A stretch of DNA of 64,000 nucleotides from DASSBG01 sp035699085 (GCA_035699085.1 DASSBG010000003.1:1-64000), one strand, 5' to 3'; positions 37,787 to 46,885 are shown, counted from the first letter of the stretch. Translations and numbers: made by a program. Notes: generated by a model from the sequence alone, not told the origin.

Positions 37787-40018
37787 ATGAAGAACCGTCA
37801 CTCCTTGTGCGCGTGGCTTGCCACGCTGGCCCTGTCCGTTCCGTCGCTGGCGCTGGCACAAACGACGCCCGCCGCGGCCGCCTCGGTTCCGGCGCCGGCC
37901 ACGTCGATCGGCAGCGCCGGCCTGGCGCCGATTCCGTTCGCGCCAGCCAACAACCAGAACATCACCGTCTCCAGTGCGCCTGATGCCTGGGGCGGGCCGC
38001 GCACGCCGCAGGATCAGACGCTGTCGGACCAGGTTGTCAGCTACTCCATCCAGGCCACGCTGGACCCGGACAAGCACACGGTCGATGCCCACCAGGTCAT
38101 GACCTGGCGCAATCGCAGCAAGCGGCCGGTGGGCAAGATTTACCTGCACCTCTACCTCAATGCCTTCGAGGGTCCGGGCAGCACCTTCTTCACCGAGCGG
38201 CGGCTGTTCTCCGGCAGTGGCCATTCACGCGGTGCCGCCAAGCTCGAGAAGGACGAGTGGGGCTACATCGAATTGCGCAAGGTGCAGCAGGCCAGGCAGG
38301 CGGTGAAGTGGCGCTACGTGCAGCCCGACGGTGGCCCCGACAGCGACCACACCGTGGCCGAACTGGACCTGCCGCAGCCTGTGCCGCCGGGCGGCACGCT
38401 CAAGCTTGACATTGATTTCCACGACCACTTGCCGCGCGTGGTCGAGCGCACCGGCTGGTTCGGCAAGTACCACCTGGTGGCGCAATGGTTCCCGAAGATC
38501 GGCGTGCTGGAGCTGCCGGGCGAGCGTGGCGCCACCGAACCGCGCTGGAACGTGCACGAGTTCCACTACCACAGCGAGTTCTATGCCGACTACGGCAACT
38601 ACGACGTGCAGCTCACCGTACCCAAGGGCTACACGGTGGGCGCCGTCGGCGTGGAGCAGGGTCGGCCGGTGGAAAAGGACGGCCAGGTCACGCACCATTT
38701 CGCGCAGCACGACGTGGAGGATTTTGCCTGGGTCGCGGCGCCCGGTTTCCAGACGCGCTCGACGACCTGGACCTTCCCCGGCAGCCCCAAGGTCGACGTG
38801 AAGGTGATCTATCCTCCCGAGTACGAGGCGACCGCCGCGCCGGTGCTGAAGGCCACCACGGACGCGCTGACGTACTTCTCCAGGACCCTCGGCGCTTACC
38901 CCTACACCAGCGTGACCGCCGTGGTGCCGCCGTACAACGCTGGCGAGACGGGCGGCATGGAGTACCCCACCTTCTTCACCGCCGAAGGCATGTCCAGCGT
39001 CACGCCGGGCACCATCAGCCAGTACCTGATCGACTTCGTCACCATCCATGAATTCGGCCACGGCTACTTCATGGGCATCCTCGGCTCGAATGAATTCGAG
39101 GAGCCGATGCTCGACGAGGGCATGAACGAGTACTGGGACGACCGCATGCTGGAGGCGCGCGGGCAGCTCATCCACGTGGCCTCGCCGCTGCTGCGCTTCT
39201 TTGGCTTCGACCCGGCGATCAGCGCCTTCGGCATGGAGCGCCTCAGCGGCGTGCTCGGCATTCGCCAGCCGACCGACAGCCTGGACGCCAACAGCTGGGA
39301 CCGCATGTCCAATTCAAGCTACGGCTCGGTCTATTCGCGCACCGCCAGCACCATGCACGACCTGGAGGCGCGGCTGGGCGCGGCGGCGATGGGCAAGGGC
39401 ATGAAGCTCTACTACCAGCGCTGGAAGTTCCGCCACCCCAGCGCCGCCGACCTGCGCGACGCGCTGGCCGAAGGCTCGGGCAAACCCGACATCGTCAACG
39501 CCATCTTCGAACAGCAGGTCTGGGGCACGGCCAAGGTCGACGACAGCATCGCCAGCCTGGACAGCGACGAACAGGTGCCACGGCCCGGCACCGGCATGCG
39601 CGACGGCAAGCGCGTGACGCTGACGCAGAAGGAGGTGGACAAGCAGATCCACGACGCACGGGCGGCCTGGAAGAAGGCCCATCCCGATGCGAAGCACGGT
39701 GGCCCGTACCCCTGGCATACGGTGGTGACCGTGCGGCGGGATGGCGCGCCGGTACCGCAGACGCTGGAGGTGAAGTTCGCCGACGGTTCGACCGAAACCG
39801 CGCGCTGGACCGACGGCAGCCGCTGGAAGCGCTTCACCTGGGACAAGCCGGTGAAGGCGGTGTCCGCGCAGCTTGACCCGGAGCACGTGGTCTACCTGGA
39901 CGTCAACAAGATCAACGACAGCCGCGCCACCAAGTCCGATGGTTCGCTGGCGCGCCGCTGGGCCGCCGACGTGTCGAACTTCGTGCAGGTGGGCGCCGCC
40001 CTGCTGGAGACGCTATGA
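37787..40018 (+). CDS. Secreted M1-family zinc metallopeptidase
   Basis: A 743-residue protein with a signal peptide (cleavage near ALAQ, residue 25) and an Ala/Pro linker. The zinc site is HEFGH (H421, E422, H425) with E444 eighteen residues further on (LDEGMNEY). The exopeptidase-like motif reads GETGGMEYP where aminopeptidases have GAMEN, so N-terminal amine recognition may differ. It probably acts in the periplasm or outside. Its stop overlaps the start of the membrane protein that follows (ATGA), so the two are coupled. Confidence 0.9.
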   Translation: MKNRHSLCAWLATLALSVPSLALAQTTPAAAASVPAPATSIGSAGLAPIPFAPANNQNITVSSAPDAWGGPRTPQDQTLSDQVVSYSIQATLDPDKHTVDAHQVMTWRNRSKRPVGKIYLHLYLNAFEGPGSTFFTERRLFSGSGHSRGAAKLEKDEWGYIELRKVQQARQAVKWRYVQPDGGPDSDHTVAELDLPQPVPPGGTLKLDIDFHDHLPRVVERTGWFGKYHLVAQWFPKIGVLELPGERGATEPRWNVHEFHYHSEFYADYGNYDVQLTVPKGYTVGAVGVEQGRPVEKDGQVTHHFAQHDVEDFAWVAAPGFQTRSTTWTFPGSPKVDVKVIYPPEYEATAAPVLKATTDALTYFSRTLGAYPYTSVTAVVPPYNAGETGGMEYPTFFTAEGMSSVTPGTISQYLIDFVTIHEFGHGYFMGILGSNEFEEPMLDEGMNEYWDDRMLEARGQLIHVASPLLRFFGFDPAISAFGMERLSGVLGIRQPTDSLDANSWDRMSNSSYGSVYSRTASTMHDLEARLGAAAMGKGMKLYYQRWKFRHPSAADLRDALAEGSGKPDIVNAIFEQQVWGTAKVDDSIASLDSDEQVPRPGTGMRDGKRVTLTQKEVDKQIHDARAAWKKAHPDAKHGGPYPWHTVVTVRRDGAPVPQTLEVKFADGSTETARWTDGSRWKRFTWDKPVKAVSAQLDPEHVVYLDVNKINDSRATKSDGSLARRWAADVSNFVQVGAALLETL

Positions 40019-40950
40019 ACGCTTACGACAAGACCCCGGGGATGCGCGCACTGGGCCAGGGCATGGGTGCCGGGTTGCGCTGGCGCTTCCTCCTGCTGTG
40101 GATCGTGCTGAGCTGGATACCTGCGGCGGTGATTGGCTGGCCCGTGTGGCAGGCGCTCGGCGGCGTCTTCGACCACGCTGTGCCGGCGGCCGGCTGGGCG
40201 GCCCAGTTCCACTGGATGGAGCTCGATGGCATCTTCGGCGCCATGGGCCACAGTGCCGGCGCGCTGCAAGGTGCCACCACCGTGGCCTTCATCTTCACGC
40301 TGCTGCTGTCGCCGTTGCTGACCGGCATGGCCATCGCCAGCGGCCGCAGCGCCCAATCGCCCGGCCTTGGCGAATTGCTGCATGGCGGCTTGCTGGAATA
40401 CTGGCGCATGGTGCGCATCGGGCTGTGGTCGCTGATCCCGCTGGGCATTGCGCTCATCATCGGCTCGATCGCGCTGAACGCTGCCGATCGCTACGCGGAC
40501 ACCGCGGTGCTGGAGTCGCAGGCGCGGCTGGCAGTCCAGCTCGCCTGGGTGGTTTTCGGCATCGTCTTCGTCATCGCCCACGCCGGCGTCGAAGCCGGCC
40601 GCGCGCAGTTCGTTGCCGAACCGGGCCTGCGCTCGGGGTTGCGCGCGCTGTCGCGGGGCTACCGGCAGCTGCTGCGCCGGCCGCTGGCCAGCTTCGGCAT
40701 CTACCTCGCAGCCAGCATCATCGGCATCGTTGTGCTGTTGGCGCTTGCGATGCTGCGCACGCGGGTCAATGCCTCCGGCGTCGGCGGCTTCATTGCGGCC
40801 TTCCTGGTGACCCAGGCGATGGTCGCGGTGGTGGCCTGGATGCGCGCTTCGCGGCTGATCGGGCTGGGCGGCATCGCGGGCCGGCGCGGCATGGCCCCAT
40901 CGGCCTCCTATGCCTCGGTGCCCCGGCCGCGCGTGGCGAGCATCGCCTGA
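40015..40950 (+). CDS. Multi-spanning membrane protein coupled to the M1 peptidase
   Basis: A 311-residue protein with about six hydrophobic segments (for example LLLWIVLSWIPAAVIGWPV, AFIFTLLLSPLLTGMAIA, LIPLGIALIIGSIAL, AVQLAWVVFGIVFVIAH, IYLAASIIGIVVLLALAML and GFIAAFLVTQAMVAVVAW). I recognise no family. Translational coupling to the peptidase gene suggests a shared process. Confidence 0.75.
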   Translation: MNAYDKTPGMRALGQGMGAGLRWRFLLLWIVLSWIPAAVIGWPVWQALGGVFDHAVPAAGWAAQFHWMELDGIFGAMGHSAGALQGATTVAFIFTLLLSPLLTGMAIASGRSAQSPGLGELLHGGLLEYWRMVRIGLWSLIPLGIALIIGSIALNAADRYADTAVLESQARLAVQLAWVVFGIVFVIAHAGVEAGRAQFVAEPGLRSGLRALSRGYRQLLRRPLASFGIYLAASIIGIVVLLALAMLRTRVNASGVGGFIAAFLVTQAMVAVVAWMRASRLIGLGGIAGRRGMAPSASYASVPRPRVASIA

Positions 40951-41088
40951 GCGGGCATGGCGCGGCCGCGCTGCCTGAGCGGCGTCGCCCCCGAGCGGCG
41001 CCTGCCTTGCGGTGCGCTGCCGTTCGGGCGCGCGCGGCTATGATGCTTCGAAATGGCCCGCACGGACGGACGCGATGGTGAACCACGG

Positions 41089-41985
41089 ATGCACCTGCTG
41101 AGCTACGCGCTGGCGCTGATCGCGGCGATCATCAATGGTGCCGCGCAGGTGATGCAGCGCAAGGCCAGCCGGGACGAACCCGACCGGCTGGAAATGAATC
41201 CGCGGCTGTTCGTCGAGCTGGCGCGCCATCCCATATGGCTGCTCGGCATCGCCGGTGTGGTGGTCGGTTCGGTGTTCCAGATCGCCGCGTTGAACTTCGG
41301 CGCGCTGGCTTCCGTGCAGACGATCGTGATCCTGGAGCTGCCGTTCGCGCTGCTGGGCGCAACCTGGTTCCTCGGCAGCCGCTTGCGCAAGCGCGACTGG
41401 GCCAGCATCGGCTTGATGACCGCCGGCACCATCGGCCTTGTTGCCTTCCTCGATCCGCGGGCCGGCAGCGCCGCCGATGTCTCGACCCTGGCCTGGATCG
41501 TGGCCCTGGCCACCACGCTGGCGCCAATCCTCGCGCTGGTGTTTCTCGCGCTGCGCAGCGACGGCGCGCGGCGCGCGGCGCTGCTTGGCATCGCCACCGG
41601 CATCAGCTTTGCCCTGTTCGCGGCGCTGGTGAAGGGCGTCGAGCTGGAGTTCCAGAGCGAGGGCGTTGCAGCGGTCTTCAGCTCTTGGGAGATCTACATG
41701 GCCGCGCTGACCGCGGCCGGCAGCATGTGGCTGCTGCAGAACGCGCTGCATGCGGGCAAGTTGGCCGCGGCGCAACCCGGCATGACGCTGCTGGACCCGG
41801 CGGTCTCCATTGTCTGGGGCACGCTGGTGTTCCACGAGCAGGTTCGCGGCGGGCTGTTCGTGCTGGCTGCTGCACTCAGCTTCGTCGCGATCGTCGCCGG
41901 CGCCATCGCGCTGGCGCGGTCGCCGATGCTGGAGGAGTCGTCCGGCGACCGCGGCGATGCACGGCATGAGGTGCGCGAGACGTGA
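41089..41985 (+). CDS. DMT/EamA-family membrane transporter
   Basis: A 298-residue protein with nine to ten hydrophobic helices in two homologous halves (SYALALIAAIINGAAQVMQRKA and later WLLQNALHAGKLAAAQPGMTLLDP). The end IVWGTLVFHEQVR resembles the conserved E of EamA repeats. The substrate is unknown. I chose ATG 41089 because the family starts at the first helix; ATG 41053 would add 12 polar residues. The stop codon sits at the edge of the longest heptamer array. Confidence 0.8.
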   Translation: MHLLSYALALIAAIINGAAQVMQRKASRDEPDRLEMNPRLFVELARHPIWLLGIAGVVVGSVFQIAALNFGALASVQTIVILELPFALLGATWFLGSRLRKRDWASIGLMTAGTIGLVAFLDPRAGSAADVSTLAWIVALATTLAPILALVFLALRSDGARRAALLGIATGISFALFAALVKGVELEFQSEGVAAVFSSWEIYMAALTAAGSMWLLQNALHAGKLAAAQPGMTLLDPAVSIVWGTLVFHEQVRGGLFVLAAALSFVAIVAGAIALARSPMLEESSGDRGDARHEVRET

Positions 41986-42060
41986 GGCGGCGAGCGGCGA
42001 GCGGCGGGCGGCGAGCGGCGAGCGGTGAGCGGTGAGCGGTGAGCGGTCGGCGGTGAGACG
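41984..42060. repeat. Eleven-unit heptamer array (GAGCGGC/GAGCGGT) after the DMT gene
   Basis: Eleven in-phase 7-bp units: gaggcgg, cgagcgg (x2), cgggcgg, cgagcgg (x2), tgagcgg (x3), tcggcgg, tgagacg. It begins within the TGA stop codon of the transporter gene. This is the longest array of this family in the window. Confidence 0.92.
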
Positions 42061-42081
42061 GTGCGCGCCGACCCCTTGCTT

Positions 42082-42219
42082 CCGTCATTCCGGACCTGCC
42101 GGAGGCAGGATCCGGAATCTTCTTGAAGCCGCCGCGGTGGTTGGCGAGGCTGAGCCGGTTCCGTCGCAATCGTCAAGAAGATTCCGGATTCCGCGCTTCG
42201 CGCGGCTCCGGAATGACGG
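42082..42219. repeat. 138-bp nested palindromic element (MITE-like)
   Basis: Outer arms CCGTCATTCCGGA (42082-42094) and its exact complement (42207-42219) are perfect over 13 bp. Inner arms at 42110-42126 and 42173-42189 are perfect over 17 bp (ATCCGGAATCTTCTTGA). Each end also folds alone (CCTGCC/GGCAGG and CCGCGC/GCGCGG). There is no coding capacity. TCCGGAATGACGG-type ends are common in dispersed proteobacterial repeats. Confidence 0.85.
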
Positions 42220-42344
42220 CCTATGGATGATCCGCGCGACTTGGGTTCGCGGAGGTCCGCGGGCAGCCCTCCTATCCCCGGTTCCAGTCGCATCCGTAGG
42301 GTGAGCTCAAGCGAACCGCAACATCCCGCCGGATACTGCTCTAC

Positions 42345-42365
42345 GGGTCCCGGGTCCCGGGTCCC
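42345..42365. repeat. Heptamer array (GGGTCCC)x3 after the PKHD hydroxylase gene
   Basis: Three perfect units end 7 nt before the minus-strand stop at 42373. The coding strand reads GGGACCC. Confidence 0.9.
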
Positions 42366-42372
42366 GAAGCAG

Positions 42373-43059
42373 CTACGTCTCCGCCCAGCCTCGCAGCAGG
42401 TTGTGGTACACCCCGGTCAGCTGCGCCAGCTCTTCGGCGTCCGGCAGCTTGCGCGTCAGCTGCTGGATGGCGATATCCAGCTCCAGCAGCAGGCGTCGCT
42501 GCGCGTCGTCGCGCACCAGGCTCTGGATCCAGAAAAACGCGGCGACGCGTACACCACGCGTCACCGGTTCGACGCGGTGCAGGCTGCTCGACGGGTAGAG
42601 CACCAGGTCGCCGGCCGGCAACCGGGCGCTGTGGCGGCCGTAGGTGTCCTCGATCACCAACGCGCCGCCGTCGTAGTCCTCCGGCGCGCTCAGGAACAGC
42701 GTCGCCGAGAGATCGCTGCGCAACTGGCCGGCACCGCTTGCCGACGGCGCGGCCATCACCGCGCCGTCCACGTGCAGGCCGTAGCTGCCGCCATCGCTGT
42801 AGCGGTTGAACCGCGGTGGCAGGATGCGCGCGGGCAGGGCGGCGGCGTGGAACAGCGCACTGCGGCCGAGTGCGTCAAGCACAAGCTGGCCAAGCTCGGC
42901 GCGCAGCGGCGACTGCTCGGCGAGCTGCTGGTTGCGCTTGACGCGTGCGCCCTGTGCACCGACGGTCTCGCGGCCGTCGACCCAATCGGCGCTGTCCAGG
43001 CGGCCGCGCATCTGCGCGACCTGATCGGCATTGAGGACCTGCGGAACGTGCAGCAGCAT
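42373..43059 (-). CDS. PKHD-type Fe(II)/2-oxoglutarate hydroxylase (PiuC/YbiX-like)
   Basis: A 228-residue dioxygenase. Iron ligands are H96 and D98 (LHVDGAV) and H161 (SSSLHRVEPV); R171 binds 2-oxoglutarate. It follows a TonB-dependent siderophore receptor by 23 nt on the same strand, as ybiX follows fiu in E. coli and piuC follows piuA in Pseudomonas. Its substrate is not established. The RBS is not obvious, and MLLHVPQVL at 43059 is the family start. Confidence 0.9.
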   Translation of the reverse strand: MLLHVPQVLNADQVAQMRGRLDSADWVDGRETVGAQGARVKRNQQLAEQSPLRAELGQLVLDALGRSALFHAAALPARILPPRFNRYSDGGSYGLHVDGAVMAAPSASGAGQLRSDLSATLFLSAPEDYDGGALVIEDTYGRHSARLPAGDLVLYPSSSLHRVEPVTRGVRVAAFFWIQSLVRDDAQRRLLLELDIAIQQLTRKLPDAEELAQLTGVYHNLLRGWAET

Positions 43060-43082
43060 GGGTCGGCGGGTGCGGTGGTTGC

Positions 43083-45593
43083 TCAGAACTCGACGCGGGC
43101 GCTGAGCAGGAACGAGCGCGGTGCGCCGGGCGTGTAACGGTAGCCGCTCTTGTTGATGGCGGCAACGTACTCCTTGTCGAACAGGTTGTAGAGGTTGAGC
43201 TGCAGCGTGACGTTCGGGCTGACCGGATAGCTCGCCATGGCGTCGGCGACCCACCATGAACGGGTGAATTCCGGGGTGCCGATGGCACCATCGGTGCCGC
43301 GCTTCATGCCGCCGGCGTAGCGGACGCCTCCACCCAGTGTGAGGTGCGAGGGCAGGGTGTAGGCGGTCCAGGCAGTGAAGGCACTGTCGGGCGTGTAGGC
43401 GAGGTCGGCGGAGCCGTCCTCGGCAACCGCCGCGCCGCGGGTGACGCTGGCGTCCATGCGGGTGTAGCCGGCGCTCAGTTCCCAGACCGGCGTGATGTGG
43501 CCACTGGCACCGAGCTCGATGCCTTGCACGCGCTTGCGGCCAACCTGGTAGTACAACTGGTCCACCGGGTCCTGCACCACCTGGTTGTCGACCGTCGTGC
43601 GGTAGACCGCGGCGGTCAGCAGCAGGCCGCTGCCGACGCTCCACTTGGCGCCAAGTTCGGCCGTGCGCGCATGCTGCGGGTCGTAGATCGGGTTGTCTTC
43701 GCTGCGTGCGCGGTTGCTCAGTTCGAGGCTTGCGCCACCGGGCGGCTGCTGCGCCACGGCGAGATCCGCATAGAGGCTGGCGTTGGCTGCGGGCTTGTAC
43801 AGCAGGCCCAGTTTCCAGTTGCCGAGGTTGCCGGAGACCGAACCGTCGAGGCCGGGCACGATGGAGCCGTCGGGCAAATCGCCGCAGGCCGGTGTGTGTC
43901 GCTCGCCGCAGGGGACCGTGCTGTCGAATCCGGTGCGGTAGTGGTCGAGGCGGGCGCCCACGTTCAACTGCCAGCGGTCGCTGAAGCTCATGGTGTCGAA
44001 CAGGTAGGCGGCGGCGGTGTCGGTCGTGCCGCTGGCGTGCGCGCCGGTCTCGCCCCAGACCAGGCCGCGGACGTGCGGGTTTGGTTGGTAGAGGTTCGCG
44101 TCCGGCCAGGCACTGCCGTTGAGCGCGTCCACGCCCGTGGCGTCCAGCGTTTCGCGCGTGAGCTCCAGGCCGGCGCTCAATGCGTGGTCGACGCTTCCGG
44201 TGGAAAACAGCACGCTGAGGTTGAACTGGTTGGTTGCTATCTCGTTGCGCTGGTTCTTGAACGTCGGGTTGCTGCGCGCGATCGCCCACGTCGACGGGTC
44301 CGAGAGGTCAGGCGTGTTCAGGCGCTCGCTGCTGGCCATGAACGAGGTCAGCAGGTAGTCCTGGCTGGTGCGGCCCCAGCGCGTGGTGTTGCGCAGCATG
44401 GCGCTGCTGCCGATGTCGTGCTCGATGCGCAGCGTGAGCATGTCGGCGGTGACGTCGTCGTGGTCGGCGTTGGTGCCGTAGAAGTTGCTGCTGTCGGCGG
44501 GCGGCGCCGTGCCGATCTGCGGCCGCAGCGGGTCGGGGCTGATGTAGCCGGGCAGGCCGACGGTGGAGACGCCACCGTCGGGCACGTTGTCCTGGCGCAC
44601 GTGCAGGGCATCCAGGTAGAAGCGCGTGGCCGAGCCGAGGCCGAAGGCGATGGCCGGCGCGACGCCCCAGCGGTCGTTGTGGACCACGTCACGCCCGGGC
44701 ACGCCGCTGTCCTGGCCCATGATGTTGAGGCGCAGGGCGCTGCCGCCGGCCTCGCTCAGGGGCAGGTTGATGTCGGCGGTGATGCGACGCTGGTCGCCGC
44801 TGCCATAGCTGGCGTCGAAGGCGGCGTGGCGCTCCATCAGCGGCTGCTTGCTGACCATGTTGATCGAGCCGGACGGCGCGGTGCGGCCGTAGTCGGTGCC
44901 GGCAGGACCCTTGGTGACTTCGATCTGCGCGATGTTGAAGACGTCGCGGCTGATCGAACCAAGGTCGCGTACGCCGTCGACGAAGATGCTGCCGGCGGTG
45001 TCGAAGCCGCGCATTCGGATGGCGTCGCCGGTGGAGGTGGTGCCGTTCTCGCCGACGTAGAAGGTGCCAACGCCGGGGCTGTTGCGCAGGGCCTGGGTCA
45101 GCGTCGCCGCACCCTGCTGCTCGATCAGCTCGGCGCCGATGACCTGGATGGTCTGGGTGGTGTCGATGAGCGGTGCGGTGAACTTCGGTGACGCCAGCAT
45201 CGGCAGCTCCGGTGCCGTCACCGTGATCCGCTCCAAGTCGCGGGTTGGCAGCATCGCGGCGCCGCCCGTGCCGGTCGCCGCCAGCGCCTCCGTGCTCGCC
45301 CGGGAAATCGGCGCAACGCCGGAGGTGCTGCCGCGCGCCATACCGGCAGCAGAGCCGGTCGTGGACTGCGCGGCAGCGATCCTCGACGCGGTGATCGTGC
45401 CTGCACTCGCGTCGCCAAGGGAAACGGCAACGGCGGGGTTGCTGCTGATTGTGATGGGGATCGGCGCTGCCAACGGGTGCGAGGCCGGGGCGCGCGCGGC
45501 GGCCGGGGCGGCGCCCGCGGCGCCCAGCGCGACACCGATGGCGATCGTCAGCAGGTGCGGCGCCGGCAGGGCGCGGGTGGGTTTGGCTGGCAT
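43083..45593 (-). CDS. TonB-dependent catecholate siderophore receptor (Fiu/PiuA-like)
   Basis: An 836-residue outer-membrane receptor. It has a signal peptide (about 1-34), an unusual Ala/Ser/Thr-rich N-terminal stretch to about 115, a plug domain (about 125-250; DAIRMRGFDTAGSIFVDGVR and EVTKGPAGTDYGRTAPSG) and a 22-strand barrel ending in the C-terminal Phe (LSARVEF). It should import ferric catecholates using TonB. An AAGGAA ribosome site lies 7 nt before ATG 45593 and a possible Fur box lies about 85 nt upstream. It pairs with a PKHD hydroxylase gene as fiu does. Confidence 0.92.
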   Translation of the reverse strand: MPAKPTRALPAPHLLTIAIGVALGAAGAAPAAARAPASHPLAAPIPITISSNPAVAVSLGDASAGTITASRIAAAQSTTGSAAGMARGSTSGVAPISRASTEALAATGTGGAAMLPTRDLERITVTAPELPMLASPKFTAPLIDTTQTIQVIGAELIEQQGAATLTQALRNSPGVGTFYVGENGTTSTGDAIRMRGFDTAGSIFVDGVRDLGSISRDVFNIAQIEVTKGPAGTDYGRTAPSGSINMVSKQPLMERHAAFDASYGSGDQRRITADINLPLSEAGGSALRLNIMGQDSGVPGRDVVHNDRWGVAPAIAFGLGSATRFYLDALHVRQDNVPDGGVSTVGLPGYISPDPLRPQIGTAPPADSSNFYGTNADHDDVTADMLTLRIEHDIGSSAMLRNTTRWGRTSQDYLLTSFMASSERLNTPDLSDPSTWAIARSNPTFKNQRNEIATNQFNLSVLFSTGSVDHALSAGLELTRETLDATGVDALNGSAWPDANLYQPNPHVRGLVWGETGAHASGTTDTAAAYLFDTMSFSDRWQLNVGARLDHYRTGFDSTVPCGERHTPACGDLPDGSIVPGLDGSVSGNLGNWKLGLLYKPAANASLYADLAVAQQPPGGASLELSNRARSEDNPIYDPQHARTAELGAKWSVGSGLLLTAAVYRTTVDNQVVQDPVDQLYYQVGRKRVQGIELGASGHITPVWELSAGYTRMDASVTRGAAVAEDGSADLAYTPDSAFTAWTAYTLPSHLTLGGGVRYAGGMKRGTDGAIGTPEFTRSWWVADAMASYPVSPNVTLQLNLYNLFDKEYVAAINKSGYRYTPGAPRSFLLSARVEF

Positions 45594-45676
45594 TGCTCCG
45601 TTCCTTCTGTGCGAATGTCGGCGTGCGGCGGGCGTGGGAGCCTCTGCGACACGATTGAAGTCGCATATTGAAACGC

Positions 45677-45700
45677 AAATGCGAATGAGTAGCAATAGCG
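45677..45700 (-). promoter_or_regulatory. Candidate Fur box for the siderophore receptor
   Basis: An A/T-rich island with the repeated hexamer-like pattern AAATGCGAATGAG and AGCAATAGCG resembles degenerate Fur boxes (GATAAT-type repeats). It is the only AT-rich patch near the receptor start. The match is partial. Confidence 0.4.
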
Positions 45701-46011
45701 AATGTGAATCGGAAGGCGCGGCCTGAGCGTGAGAAGGCCGTAGGACCCCGCCGGGCAACTGCCGGCAACAATCGCGGACCTGGTAACCGCGGCGGGCTAA
45801 AACCCGCCCTACAGGCAAGGCACGCCGAGACGCCCGACGTTGCGTACGGTACGGACGGCGCGGCCGAATGCGCCGAGTCCGCGTCGTTACGCGAATCCCG
45901 GATTCGATCGTCTATCCCGGCAACGTGTGACGGGCCCGAACCCCGCCCTACGATTCGGCGCGGGCAGCGGAATGGTTGCCGAAACGCACACGGTCGCGTC
46001 CGCGCGTTTGC

Positions 46012-46039
46012 GAATCCCGAATCCCCGAACCCGGATCCC
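46012..46039. repeat. Heptamer array after a GNAT gene
   Basis: Four 7-bp units (gaatccc, gaatccc, cgaaccc, ggatccc) end 6 nt before the stop at 46046. The coding strand reads GGGATTC. Confidence 0.8.
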
Positions 46040-46045
46040 GGCTTT

Positions 46046-46564
46046 TCAGCGCGCCTGCGGGTGATAGGCGATGACGTGCGCCGGCGAGCCGAGGAAATCG
46101 ATCTCGTCGACGGCTTCGCCAGCGAGGTGGCGGGCAACGCTGAACGAGGCGATGTCGCCCTCGCGCAACAGGCTGATGACCCGCGGCAGGCGGCGGGCAT
46201 GCCACGCAAAGTCGAGGGCAGCGCGGGCCGCTTCGGTGGCGTAGCCTTTTTTGCGATGCGCCGCGGCCACGACCCAGCCAAGTTCGACATCGGGCCAACC
46301 CACCGGGTGCATCAGCCCGACCCGGCCGACGAAAGCGTCGTCATCACGCCGCTCCAACGCCCACATGCCGTAGCCGCGGAGCGCCCAGTGGCCCAGAAGC
46401 ATCGCCATCGAGCGCCAGGCGCTCATGCGGTCCAGCGGCTGCCCGTCGTTGATGTAGCGGGTGCTGTCGGGGTCGGCCAGCATGGCCGCGTAAGCGTCAA
46501 AGTGGCGTTCGCCAAAGGCGACCAGGCGCAATCGTTCGGTTTCCAGGACTGGAATGTCGGGCAT
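46046..46564 (-). CDS. RimJ/RimL-type GNAT acetyltransferase
   Basis: A 172-residue acetyltransferase that starts LETERLRLVAF, as RimJ/RimL-type enzymes do. Motif A is ELGWVVAAAHRKKGYATEAARAAL. The substrate is unknown. I chose ATG 46564 because the family begins there; an upstream in-frame start at 46612 adds 16 unconserved residues. Confidence 0.85.
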   Translation of the reverse strand: MPDIPVLETERLRLVAFGERHFDAYAAMLADPDSTRYINDGQPLDRMSAWRSMAMLLGHWALRGYGMWALERRDDDAFVGRVGLMHPVGWPDVELGWVVAAAHRKKGYATEAARAALDFAWHARRLPRVISLLREGDIASFSVARHLAGEAVDEIDFLGSPAHVIAYHPQAR

Positions 46565-46687
46565 GGTGGTCGTGCGGGCGAGGCCGCTGCGGACAAGCCC
46601 GTATTGTCGCACGGGCGGCGTGCGGGCGCAGACGCTGCCCCGGTGCGAACCGGCAAGACCCGCTGTACCGCCGCCTCACAGGCAAGG

Positions 46688-46752
46688 CGGCGGGACCGGT
46701 CAGGGGGAACCGGTCCCGCCGTGGACGTTCCATGTCCGTGTCGCTTCCCGAT
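46688..46752. repeat. Hairpin-containing direct repeat, copy 1
   Basis: About 65 bp with a stem GGCGGGACCGG/CCGGTCCCGCC, followed by GTGGACGTTCC and TGTCCGTG...CTTCCCGATG. It matches copy 2 at 46817-46883 with few differences. The 64 nt between the copies are unrelated to either. Confidence 0.85.
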
Positions 46753-46816
46753 GAACCTTCCGGTGCGGTCGAGGCGTCCCCCCGCGCTGCACCGTTTCCG
46801 CTCAATATTCAAGTTG

Positions 46817-46883
46817 GCGGGACCGCCCAGGGGCGTGGCCGGTCCCGCCGGTGGACGTTCCGTGTCCGTGGTGCTTCCCGATG
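46817..46883 (-). repeat. Hairpin-containing direct repeat, copy 2, probable terminator of the ComEA-like gene
   Basis: About 67 bp, ending 2 nt before the ComEA-like stop on the minus strand. The stem GGCGGGACCG...CGGTCCCGCC is followed on the minus strand by AACTTGAATATT, not a clean T-run. It probably acts as a 3' end hairpin; copy 1 repeats it 129 nt further on. Confidence 0.7.
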
Positions 46884-46885
46884 CC

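Larger units (their letters stand above)
45594..46045. other. 452-nt intergenic region upstream of the receptor gene
   Basis: It holds the receptor's promoter area with the Fur-like site, a hairpin GGCGGG-ctaaaa-CCCGCC (45791-45808) of a type common between genes in related genomes, and a heptamer array (46012-46039). I see no gene. Confidence 0.5.
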
